Shown here: positions 9,051 to 17,279 of the stretch, piece after piece
Position numbering within the stretch: position 1 is the first letter of the stretch
Layout of the letters: each line of letters starts with the position of its first letter
Assembly: GCA_002499195.1 (NCBI GenBank)
Contig: DAKS01000035.1
Location: forward strand, 1 to 48,384
From: Euryarchaeota archaeon UBA443
GTDB lineage: Archaea > Thermoplasmatota > Poseidoniia > Poseidoniales > Poseidoniaceae
DNA: 48,384 bases
Direction of reading: 5' to 3'
Program-made: the position numbers and the translations under genes
The notes under the pieces: model-generated
What the model was told of the DNA's origin: nothing
What the model saw: only the letters and a program-made list of their open reading frames with translations
The model's database searches: none

Positions 9051-9074
9051 ATGGGACCCCCAAGGGCGTCCCAT
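9051..9074. promoter_or_regulatory. 24-bp near-perfect palindrome between divergent wHTH and thioredoxin genes
   Basis: The arms ATGGGAC (9051-9057) and GTCCCAT (9068-9074) are perfect inverted repeats. Inside them CCC and GGG also pair around a central AA, leaving one C-C mismatch on each side. The site lies between a shared TATA-like element (about 9036-9045) and the thioredoxin start, and covers the expected start of rightward transcription. Its geometry fits a dimeric regulator's operator; the regulator is not known. Confidence 0.5.
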
Positions 9075-9120
9075 GATTTTGCCTGCAAAGGTTCTTCAAA
9101 CGACGTGAGTCCGAAAGTTC

Positions 9121-9450
9121 ATGGGCGAAGTAAAAGCGGTCACAGATTCTGAGTTCGAAAGCACCCTCAACGATAACGAATGGGTTCTGGTTGATTTTTG
9201 GGCGGAATGGTGTGGCCCATGCAAAGCAATCGCTCCAATCTTAAACGACCTTGCTGGAGAACGTGATATTCTAGTTGCGAAGGTTGACACCGATTCCAAC
9301 ACTATGCATGCTGCACGTCTTGGAGTACGTGGTATTCCGGCATTATTCCTATTCCGAAACGGAACCGTGGTCGACAATAAGAGTGGTATGATGTCCAAGG
9401 CTGCTTTGACCACATGGGTCGACGATCACATGACTGCGGACGATTTCTGA
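9121..9450 (+). CDS. trxA: thioredoxin
   Basis: This 109-residue cytoplasmic protein has a single thioredoxin fold. It carries the redox motif WCGPCK at about residues 30-35, preceded by the conserved VLVDFWAE strand. The cis-proline segment RGIPALFLF is near residue 75, and the C-terminal helix is intact. It reduces disulfides in target proteins using electrons from a thioredoxin reductase, which is not in the window. The ATG at 9121 begins at the usual position for a thioredoxin without signal peptide. The gene is transcribed alone, diverging from the wHTH/LbH/GlmM unit. It ends one base before the convergent STAND-type ATPase gene. Confidence 0.95.
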   Translation: MGEVKAVTDSEFESTLNDNEWVLVDFWAEWCGPCKAIAPILNDLAGERDILVAKVDTDSNTMHAARLGVRGIPALFLFRNGTVVDNKSGMMSKAALTTWVDDHMTADDF

Positions 9451-9451
9451 A

Positions 9452-11008
9452 TCACTCGATTCGTTTACGACGCTTCGTCTCTGCTGAACCTACTTCACGT
9501 ACGAGTCGTTCGCGAAGTGCTTCGTGCAGCCACATGCCCCGGTCTAACTCGATGAGTAATCCATAGTCGATCAAGCGCTGAGGTGGCGTCCCCTCCCAAT
9601 CTAGACTACTTGCAAGCGCCTTCCATGGTATTGGCTTTTCAGAGACTGCAAGCGTTGCTAAGAGTTCATATTCATCTTCTGGAAGAGGAGCAAGAATCTC
9701 TTCATCTAAGAATCGTAACCAATCTTCATGGGTTGGTTTTCCATACAATTCAAGCATTTCGATAGCCAATGGATGGCCGCCGGTTCGCTCATGAACATCA
9801 CTTGCATCAACATCCTTGAGTTCAAGTTCTTCCAACCACTGTGAAGTTTCATCCAAAGAAAGGCCAGACAATGGCAATTCATCGACAATGTCGCGCGTAT
9901 GGACGTCCCTTCGGTCGTAGAAATCCAATGATGTACGGGATATTAACACAAATCGGAGTGGGGTTTTCTGCGATATTTGCAACAATGCTCCTAGGAGATT
10001 TTTCGATTCGTTTGCAATGTGATGAACGTCATCGAGCACGATGAGCCAGTAAGGAGGCGGCCCTCCTGGAGCGATTGAAAATCGTTCTCGAACCGTGTAA
10101 GCATCAGTCAAATATGCCAATAATCGGCGTCGCCAAGTATCGACATCTAGCGGAGCTCCGGGCCTTAATGGAAGTGTTTCAATTAGGTTGTATGGATCGT
10201 GTTTTTCATCGATTCCAAACCGATGCAGTAGGCTGACAGCAAGACCAACTTCCCGATCCCAAGGCTGACATGGATACCAACAAATCGAAAGATTGGGTTG
10301 TTTATCTTCCTTCCCAGACAACCATTCAGCAACTAGTGTGGACTTACCAATTCCAGCGATTCCTGAAACTATAGCGAAAGCCGAACGCCCTTCAAACCAC
10401 TCATCAAGACGGTTGAGTTCATCATCCCGCCCGCGCATTTTCCGAGTTTGAGGAGCGCTTGTGTGATAGGTTGCATGGACGCCAGCAAGTGGTTGAAGGC
10501 GGCCCGGTGGAGGAGTAGTATCTTCATCATCTTGCTTTTTGATGAGGCCAAATCGAATATCTCCCCATGTCAAGACCCCTTCGTGTTGAGCATGCAGTAA
10601 AACTTGCAGTAATGACATGTCCGATGCCAAACGATCTGCAGCATCCTTGGATTCGATTTCCAGGAGTTGACCATCCTTATCTCGAACCAAAACCTTGGTC
10701 TCGCCAAGTTTGTTCGTGCGTAGTTTTGCCATATCGCGACCTTCCTCAGTCAATTGCCATGTCTTTTGGCGACGGTCGTCGTTTTGGATTGAACGCGTGT
10801 GTTCACTGACCCATCCTTTGCGAACTAGATTTCGCATTGTTCGACTAACGTTTGGAGGGTGTTGAGCACAAGCCTCTGCAATGCCCGGCCGAGTCAAAGC
10901 AACTGTGACAATGAATCGGTCAGCAAGATGGTCGTGATGCAAGAGGTGTAACAAGACGCGGTCCGAGACAGCGACATTGACTTTTGGAAGCCCCTCGGCC
11001 ATGTTCAT
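9452..11008 (-). CDS. STAND-type NTPase with N-terminal winged helix (transcriptional regulator)
   Basis: The 518-residue protein combines three parts. Residues 15-100 form a MarR-like winged helix with recognition helix PPNVSRTMRNLVRKGWV and an RRQKTWQLTEEGR wing. A linker follows, and then a P-loop NTPase with Walker A GIAGIGKS at 216-223. Walker B is LIVLDDVHH at 322-330, and RFVLISRTS near 357 resembles the sensor strand of STAND ATPases. The C-terminal part (GGHPLAIEML and onward) matches the GxP and helical segment downstream of the NB domain. STAND proteins are ATP-switched signal integrators such as MalT. No C-terminal repeat sensor (WD40, TPR) is present, so the ligand-sensing part is unclear. 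The start is either the ATG at 11006-11008 or at 11000-11002. The gene diverges from the secreted surface protein at 11105, and the palindrome at 11043-11064 lies between them. I infer that it controls that neighbour, itself, or both. Confidence 0.8.
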   Translation of the reverse strand: MNMAEGLPKVNVAVSDRVLLHLLHHDHLADRFIVTVALTRPGIAEACAQHPPNVSRTMRNLVRKGWVSEHTRSIQNDDRRQKTWQLTEEGRDMAKLRTNKLGETKVLVRDKDGQLLEIESKDAADRLASDMSLLQVLLHAQHEGVLTWGDIRFGLIKKQDDEDTTPPPGRLQPLAGVHATYHTSAPQTRKMRGRDDELNRLDEWFEGRSAFAIVSGIAGIGKSTLVAEWLSGKEDKQPNLSICWYPCQPWDREVGLAVSLLHRFGIDEKHDPYNLIETLPLRPGAPLDVDTWRRRLLAYLTDAYTVRERFSIAPGGPPPYWLIVLDDVHHIANESKNLLGALLQISQKTPLRFVLISRTSLDFYDRRDVHTRDIVDELPLSGLSLDETSQWLEELELKDVDASDVHERTGGHPLAIEMLELYGKPTHEDWLRFLDEEILAPLPEDEYELLATLAVSEKPIPWKALASSLDWEGTPPQRLIDYGLLIELDRGMWLHEALRERLVREVGSAETKRRKRIE

Positions 11009-11042
11009 CTGTAGGGAATATCACGTTCAAGCGTTCCGATTG

Positions 11043-11064
11043 TCTGTGTTTGCATATACACAGA
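11043..11064. promoter_or_regulatory. 22-bp inverted repeat overlapping a TATA-like element between divergent genes
   Basis: TCTGTGT (11043-11049) and ACACAGA (11058-11064) are perfect inverted repeats flanking TTGCATAT. The spacer and right arm include a TATA-like GCATATAC. The site is 41 bases upstream of the surface-protein ATG and 35-41 bases upstream of the STAND regulator start on the other strand. A protein bound here would block TBP access for either direction. Confidence 0.5.
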
Positions 11065-11104
11065 AAGACCACAACCCCTAATAGCAAATGAACATCGGAA
11101 GACT

Positions 11105-14100
11105 ATGGGTTCCCAGTTACGGGATAATAGGTTCTTGAGTTTGCTCCTTACATCATTGATGGTAAGTGCTATTCTAGTGCCACTGAACGCTTACGCTGCT
11201 GACTCGGATGGCGATGGAATCGAAGATTCCCTTGATGACTGTCCTTGGGCATCAGGAGATTCAACACTTGATCGGGATGGTTGTCCAGACAGAGATGGCG
11301 ATGGGACTTCAGATTTCAATGATGGGTGGGCGATAGGAAATCCAAACTTCCAAAACGAATTTACAACCACTTCGAATAGCGATTACTACGGCGTTGATTT
11401 CTCACCCGATGGCGAGATGATCGTTACAGGTTCAGAAGATGGGTTTGTTCGCATCTGGAACGTGACATCGCACATCAACCTCCGTTCTGCAAACGCTGGA
11501 ACCGATGTTAACGGCGTTGCATGGTCTGCTAGTGGACAATATGTAGCTGCGGCCATTGATGATGATACTATCAACATATATTATGCAAGCAATTTAACTT
11601 CAATCCACGGATCAATTAGCGTCGATGTCGGTAGCGGCGACCAAGTCAACTCTGTCAAATTCTCGCCAGATGATTCATTGGTTGCAGTTGCCATCGGGCG
11701 CTCAGGAAACAGCGGTACAAACGGAGAGATAACACTAATCAAAACCGCTGATGGAACCGAATTTGGAAACATGAATCCGAATGGCGAAGATCGATTTTAC
11801 GATGTTGCATTCTCCCCGGATGGTAAACATGTAGCCGCTGCGGGCAATGGAGATTTCTATGTATCCAATGTGACGACTTCTGCTACCGTATGGAGTATTT
11901 CTGATCCGCCAGATGCGGTAAATGCAATCGCATGGTCGCCGGATGGAAATTACATCATCATGTGCGGTGGATGGGAGGGCAGTTCTGCAAGCGTTGACAT
12001 GTACCAATTTACAGGTTCTTCGTGGACCCGTATCTGGCAGAAAACAACCTCAACCTCTTGTGCTTCAGTCGACTTCTCATCGGACAGTACACAGGTTGCT
12101 GTAGGCATGTATTGGTACCAAACCGATGGAAACACGGCTTATGTATACCAAGTCGATACAGGTAGTCAGGTTGATTCGGTGAACGGGCCAAGGCCAGGGA
12201 ATTGCCAATCTGGCAGCAACAACAATTGTGGAACAATCTATGGCGTGGCCTGGAGCCCTGACAACACGCGCATTGTCACAGCTCACGGTAGAAATGACGA
12301 GGGCGTTTACTACTGGTTTGCTGATATTGACGAAGACAACGATGGATACAACACCACTGACCAAGGCGATGGAATTGTTGACGCCTTCCCATCAGAAGGA
12401 ACCCAGTGGGACGATAGCGATGGGGATGGCTACGGGGACAATCCTGCTCCAGCTTTCCAACCTGACGAATGCCCGAACGACTGGGGTAACAGTACCGAAG
12501 ATCGATTCGGATGCACAGATTCCGATGGCGATGGTTGGTCCGACTCCAACGACTGGGCTCCAAGCAACAAAGAGCAATGGGTCGACGCAGATAACGATGG
12601 ATATGGGGACAATTATCTCTACGAACTCGACTCGAATCAACTTCACGTCAACCAACGTGGCGATGCATTTCCAAATGATGTAACACAATGGAACGACTCT
12701 GATGGGGATGGCTATGGTGACAACTACGAGGATGTTTCGTGGGATCAATATCGAGGTTCGAACTGGCCTGGTGAAATCATCGTTGGAGCTCAAAACATCG
12801 ACGTATTCCCACTCGACCGAACCCAATGGAGAGATACTGACGGCGATTGGGTTGGCGACGAACAAATGAGTGACAGAGCCGATGGCTGTCCTACCATTTG
12901 GGGCAATTCCACCTACGATCGACTTGGATGCGTTGATACTGATGGCGATGGATACTCTGATCCTGATGCAACTTGGCCGGCGTCAACCGATTGCTATGGA
13001 GCCGATGCATTCCCAACCGACCCAACACAGTGGTGCGATGAAGATAACGATGGATTTGGAAGCAATCCAGATGGTAACAACGCGGATGATTGTCCAAATC
13101 AAGCAGGGCCCTCAAGTGAAGATCAGTACGGATGTCCGGACCGAGATGGTGATGGATATTCCAACTCGGGCGACCCATTCCCTGATGATGGTACGCAATG
13201 GGAAGATTCCGATGGTGACAATTACGGCGACAATTTATCTGGAAACAATCCAGACTATTTCCCTGACGATGGATCGCAATGGCGAGACTCAGATGGGGAC
13301 GGTTATGGTGACAACCCCGGTGGAACCAATGGTGATCGATTTCCAAACGATCCTACCCAATGGTCTGATACTGACAACGATGGTTATGGTGACAACTTCG
13401 TTGACATAGATGGTGATGGTGTTTCAGAAGGAAACTCGGATGTTTGTCCACAGACGTATGGCGAATCCAACTCAGCAGCATCCCGGGGATGTCCTGATTC
13501 CGATGGGGACGGTTACACAGACCCAGAAGATGCATTCCCAGACCAACCGCTCCAGTGGGCTGACCAAGATGGTGATGGATTTGGAGACAATGTTCAGTTC
13601 ACAGATGGCGACGAGTGCGTCGATGTTTATGGTAAAAGCACAGAGAACGGTGTCCAAGGATGTCCAGATTCGGATTTAGATGGTTATGCTGACCCATTTG
13701 GTGACTTTGTAGCAAAGCCGGATTGTACCGGTGCTGATGCATTCCCAGACGACCCACTTCAGTGGTGTGACAAGGACGGTGATGGTATTGGCGACAACTA
13801 TGAATTCACCAATATTACAGTCATCGATGAAGAAAATCCAGGGCTGATGATCGAACTATGTGATCAAATTGGTGATGCATTCCCGAACGATCAAACTCAA
13901 TGGTCTGACATGGACTGTGATGGCCGTGGTGACAATGCAACAGGTATTGCTCCGGACGCGTTCCCGCTGCGCAAGACTCAACAAGATGACAACGACGGCG
14001 ACGGGTTTGGTAATAGCTTCATAGACGGGGCTTACCAAGGAGATGAGTGTAAAAATGAGTATGGCACCTCAACATTCGACCGATATGGTTGCCCAGATAG

Positions 14101-14569
14101 TGATGGCGATACTGTCTCTGACTTGAACGATCCTTGTCCATGGGATCCAGATGTTACGTCTGGAATAAAAGGACAGGTCGAATGTGCTATCACTGAAGAT
14201 CCAAACAAAGCTGATGATGATACTGTCGCTGGAACCGAGCCCAAATCTTCGAACGTTGTCCTCTATACCATGGGCGGCATAATCGCTTTCATGCTTGCGG
14301 CTATACTAGTCGCTATGCTTGCTCGTCAATCAAGCCGCAACAAGTTGATGCGAGAACGTGCCATTGAGCGTAAGGCAGAGGACCAACTCATGGATGAAGA
14401 GGAACGTCGAGAACAGTGGATCAACTATTACGTTGCCAATGAAGAATTCGACAAGGCTCGTGAACTGGGCTGGGTCGACCCTGCATCGATTCCTGAATGG
14501 AAACGACATGAGATGCAGCAGCAGAAAGACCTGCAAGCTTCGATTCCATCGATGCTTGACCTCGATTGA
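11105..14569 (+). CDS. secreted surface protein: WD40-like propeller plus thrombospondin type 3 calcium repeats, C-terminal anchor
   Basis: The 1154 residues start with a signal peptide (LLTSLMVSAILVPLNAYA, cleavage likely near residue 31). A first calcium-repeat stretch follows (DSDGDGIEDSLDDCP). Residues about 85-405 form a WD40-like propeller with repeated units such as VAWSASGQYVAAA, VKFSPDDSLVAVA, VAFSPDGKHVAAA and VAWSPDNTRIVTA. Residues 410-1030 contain at least twelve copies of a TQWxDxDGDGYGDN unit plus DGCPxxxGxS cysteine units, the TSP3 calcium-binding style. A single membrane span lies near 1051-1075 (YTMGGIIAFMLAAILVAMLA). It is followed by a charged cytoplasmic tail of about 75 residues. 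The protein is therefore anchored in the membrane with its mass outside. Its ligand is unknown; adhesion or polymer binding is inference. The following membrane regulator starts 54 bases downstream on the same strand. Confidence 0.85.
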   Translation: MGSQLRDNRFLSLLLTSLMVSAILVPLNAYAADSDGDGIEDSLDDCPWASGDSTLDRDGCPDRDGDGTSDFNDGWAIGNPNFQNEFTTTSNSDYYGVDFSPDGEMIVTGSEDGFVRIWNVTSHINLRSANAGTDVNGVAWSASGQYVAAAIDDDTINIYYASNLTSIHGSISVDVGSGDQVNSVKFSPDDSLVAVAIGRSGNSGTNGEITLIKTADGTEFGNMNPNGEDRFYDVAFSPDGKHVAAAGNGDFYVSNVTTSATVWSISDPPDAVNAIAWSPDGNYIIMCGGWEGSSASVDMYQFTGSSWTRIWQKTTSTSCASVDFSSDSTQVAVGMYWYQTDGNTAYVYQVDTGSQVDSVNGPRPGNCQSGSNNNCGTIYGVAWSPDNTRIVTAHGRNDEGVYYWFADIDEDNDGYNTTDQGDGIVDAFPSEGTQWDDSDGDGYGDNPAPAFQPDECPNDWGNSTEDRFGCTDSDGDGWSDSNDWAPSNKEQWVDADNDGYGDNYLYELDSNQLHVNQRGDAFPNDVTQWNDSDGDGYGDNYEDVSWDQYRGSNWPGEIIVGAQNIDVFPLDRTQWRDTDGDWVGDEQMSDRADGCPTIWGNSTYDRLGCVDTDGDGYSDPDATWPASTDCYGADAFPTDPTQWCDEDNDGFGSNPDGNNADDCPNQAGPSSEDQYGCPDRDGDGYSNSGDPFPDDGTQWEDSDGDNYGDNLSGNNPDYFPDDGSQWRDSDGDGYGDNPGGTNGDRFPNDPTQWSDTDNDGYGDNFVDIDGDGVSEGNSDVCPQTYGESNSAASRGCPDSDGDGYTDPEDAFPDQPLQWADQDGDGFGDNVQFTDGDECVDVYGKSTENGVQGCPDSDLDGYADPFGDFVAKPDCTGADAFPDDPLQWCDKDGDGIGDNYEFTNITVIDEENPGLMIELCDQIGDAFPNDQTQWSDMDCDGRGDNATGIAPDAFPLRKTQQDDNDGDGFGNSFIDGAYQGDECKNEYGTSTFDRYGCPDSDGDTVSDLNDPCPWDPDVTSGIKGQVECAITEDPNKADDDTVAGTEPKSSNVVLYTMGGIIAFMLAAILVAMLARQSSRNKLMRERAIERKAEDQLMDEEERREQWINYYVANEEFDKARELGWVDPASIPEWKRHEMQQQKDLQASIPSMLDLD
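12325..14130 (+). repeat. tandem coding repeats for Asp-rich TSP3 calcium-binding units
   Basis: Within the 11105-14569 gene, a unit of roughly 100-200 bases recurs. Each copy encodes W-x-D-x-D-G-D-G-x-G-D-N followed by a variable Cys-containing segment. The repeats are degenerate at the DNA level (GATGGNGANGG cores). They produce long open frames in other registers that are not genes. Confidence 0.8.
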
Positions 14570-14623
14570 TTTACGTATGGTTTGTACCGTTGCCCTTTAA
14601 GTCAATGAAGGCTATCCAATACC

Positions 14624-17200
14624 ATGGGAGAGGTGCGTACGCGTCGTCTTGTTGCATCATCGCTGGTGATGCTCCTAGTCCTCCTCGTTCCGGTAAGCGC
14701 TGAAGAAAATAGCACGATCCAACTTGAAATCGATGTATTGGATGAGAATTCCAAGCCTTGGTATGGTGTTGGTGATACGGTTATTTTGTCATCTTCGATT
14801 CTTAACGACGGTGATGCGACTTCCATAACCGAGGATCCATCCTGTGGAACAATCATGCTCGTCACTAACGCGGACGGGGAAACCTTTGTTGACGAAAGCA
14901 TTGGTTGTCGAGGACAGAGTCGTGGTCTTGACATCGGACCGGGGGCTACCGCACTCGATGAACACCAATGGGATTTGACCGACCTCGATGGTACTCCTGT
15001 ACCGCCAGGCATCTACACCATCAGCATCGAACTAGCAGGTTCTGGCTTGATTGCAAACACGGATGTGATGGTCCAACAGAACGCCAACATACCAGATGAA
15101 CTGGTATTCTCGACCGCATTGATTCATCGAGGGGATTCACCGGCAGTTGGTGAACCATTTGTCATAACGTACGAACTTCACAATCCAACTTCAGAAGCGA
15201 TAGACATCGCTTCACTCGACGCTTGCCAAATCTTGATCGATTTCGAAGAAGAGCGCCTTGGCCCTTCCTGCAACGCAGGTGTGTCGACTATCGAACCTTA
15301 TGCAGTCTTCTCGCTTGGCCACACAATGATGTTGCCATCCATAGGCGGTGATGTTTCATTGGCCATTCAAACTCCAGATGGTTTCATCATCGACACATAC
15401 GACCTTTTCGTTGAGGACCGTATCGTCCAAACCACACCACTCGGCACGAGTATCAACATGCTTTCAACGTCCTTTATTCAAGGAGAGTTATTCGATGGAT
15501 CACTCACTCTCACAAACGATGGTGATGAAAGTGAACTATTCCGATTTACGAATACTTGTCGAGCGAGTTACTGGATTGCCGATGCGAGCGGAGTCGTCTT
15601 TGATTCACTCGACCAAGCCAATTGCCGGGATGCTGAACTCGATGTCGTTGTTGGAGCATCATCACAAAGCACCTTCCCGCTTCAATCCTGGGCTTTTGTC
15701 GATGAAATCGGATGTTCGGTGCTCAGTGGCGATTACGTACTCGTGGCTGAGATAGTCGAGTTTGGCTACGCATCATCGGCCGATTTAGACTTCCGCCGTA
15801 TCCAATCAGAAAACTGTGGAACAACCTTTGCTCCACAAACAGACCTATCGATCGATGTCGATGAAAGCAACAACCCTTCATTTGAACTCCAGTTGACTGG
15901 AATGGCGGAACAAACCGACATTCAATGGCTCGAAATTTGTAAGGCTTCAATCCAATTGTGGAATCTTGACTTGACCGAAAAGGTCCTTGAAAAGAACGTG
16001 CTTTGCAACGAAGAAGAGCGTGTTGAACAAACGCTCCGTATCGCATCGGATGATGTCCTTGTATTCACACTCGATGATTTGAATTCCTTTGAGTATCAAG
16101 AGGCTGAGTATCGTGTTCGAATCGATTTGGCTACCGATCAAAATCTGGTTCTTGAGCAAGAATTCGCATGGCCATTGAATACAGATATCGAGGAGGAAAA
16201 CACCATCGATGATATTACAGTCCAAGCAAATCTCGTTCGTATCGATGGAGCATGGAGTGGCGTCTTGACTTCGGATGGTACTTGTTGGATGCTTGAAGAC
16301 AATGCCGGTACAATTCACATGCTCGCTGATTCTTCGGTTGCTTCGTGGATTCCCGAACGCGGAACTGCTGGTATTTACGATGCACAACAAACCGATGCGA
16401 ATGCAGCCTGTTCCCGATTCACTGCTGAAAGTTACAACCTTGTCGCCATTGTGCAAGAAACACCATTGATTGAAGAGGAGAATGTAGTTGAAGAATCAGC
16501 TATTGTTGAAGTTGAGCAACAAGAGGAGGAGATACTCCCTGATTGGGCGCCTCAAGCCGTGACAGTTCTTACCGTAAGTGCTATTCTTTCCATGCTTGGG
16601 TTTGCTGCCTTCAATAACGAAGCGATTAGAATCTCGACCACACTCACGGGATTGTGGCTACTCGGACTAATTGGAAGAACTTCTGAGACAAGTGACGGGC
16701 GCTTCCAACGTGGGCGCTTGCTGGGATATCTAACAGCGAATCCAGGTTGCCATTTCCGCGCTCTTCTCTCCGCTTTGGAAATGAGTAATGGACAACTTTC
16801 ACATCACCTTCGAGTTCTCGAGCAGGAAGAAAGCGTTTGGCGACGAAAGGACGGGCGTCTTGTCCGCTACTATCCATTGACCAACACACTTCACCCATTG
16901 CTTGAGGATGATGCGCTTCCAGTACCTATTCTTGCTCCAGATCCTCTTTCATTGCAAGGCAAGATTCTCGTTCTCCTCGATCATGATAGCCAAATGGGTG
17001 ATTTCCCAACCCAATCAGAACTTGCGAAGCGACTCGATAAATCGCAACAACTCATCTCCCATCACCTACGTACACTGGAGAAATACGGTCTTATCGAAGG
17101 CCGACGAATGGGTATGCGCAATCGGTACAAACTTACCAAGGAAGCCATCTTCTTACTCGAGACTAGTGATGCCTACTTACAGAACGAGATGAACCTCTGA
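14624..17200 (+). CDS. membrane-anchored transcription regulator with large N-terminal domain and two C-terminal winged helices
   Basis: This 858-residue protein has an N-terminal signal-like segment (LVASSLVMLLVLLVPVSA). About 600 residues follow with beta-rich, Ig-like spacing and many cysteines, for example DPSCGTIML and NTCRASYWI, and with no enzymatic motif. An acidic stretch (EVEQQEEEILP) precedes a membrane span near 640-660 (AVTVLTVSAILSMLGFAAF), and a second hydrophobic stretch follows (LTGLWLLGLIG). The C-terminus carries two ArsR/MarR-like winged helices. The first, near 694-755, contains MSNGQLSHHLRVLEQEESV. The second, near 780-842, contains DKSQQLISHHLRTLEKYGLI and the wing RMGMRNRYKLT. 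The winged helices must be cytoplasmic to bind DNA and the Cys-rich part is probably outside, so it looks like a one-component transmembrane sensor. The second hydrophobic stretch makes the topology uncertain. It follows the surface-protein gene by 54 bases. Confidence 0.82.
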   Translation: MGEVRTRRLVASSLVMLLVLLVPVSAEENSTIQLEIDVLDENSKPWYGVGDTVILSSSILNDGDATSITEDPSCGTIMLVTNADGETFVDESIGCRGQSRGLDIGPGATALDEHQWDLTDLDGTPVPPGIYTISIELAGSGLIANTDVMVQQNANIPDELVFSTALIHRGDSPAVGEPFVITYELHNPTSEAIDIASLDACQILIDFEEERLGPSCNAGVSTIEPYAVFSLGHTMMLPSIGGDVSLAIQTPDGFIIDTYDLFVEDRIVQTTPLGTSINMLSTSFIQGELFDGSLTLTNDGDESELFRFTNTCRASYWIADASGVVFDSLDQANCRDAELDVVVGASSQSTFPLQSWAFVDEIGCSVLSGDYVLVAEIVEFGYASSADLDFRRIQSENCGTTFAPQTDLSIDVDESNNPSFELQLTGMAEQTDIQWLEICKASIQLWNLDLTEKVLEKNVLCNEEERVEQTLRIASDDVLVFTLDDLNSFEYQEAEYRVRIDLATDQNLVLEQEFAWPLNTDIEEENTIDDITVQANLVRIDGAWSGVLTSDGTCWMLEDNAGTIHMLADSSVASWIPERGTAGIYDAQQTDANAACSRFTAESYNLVAIVQETPLIEEENVVEESAIVEVEQQEEEILPDWAPQAVTVLTVSAILSMLGFAAFNNEAIRISTTLTGLWLLGLIGRTSETSDGRFQRGRLLGYLTANPGCHFRALLSALEMSNGQLSHHLRVLEQEESVWRRKDGRLVRYYPLTNTLHPLLEDDALPVPILAPDPLSLQGKILVLLDHDSQMGDFPTQSELAKRLDKSQQLISHHLRTLEKYGLIEGRRMGMRNRYKLTKEAIFLLETSDAYLQNEMNL

Positions 17201-17279
17201 ATTCAATTCGCTGAGGTGGATTGAAGAAGGAAAGCATGGAGGCGTGTTTAGCGTAGGACGTGTCGACGTGTCGGATGAG

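Noticed and set aside
12228..13679. Several 89-179 residue frames on both strands within the surface-protein repeats
   Set aside because: They are shadows of the Asp-rich repeat codons, with composition dominated by Met, Thr, Ile or His/Arg, and no start signals or motifs.
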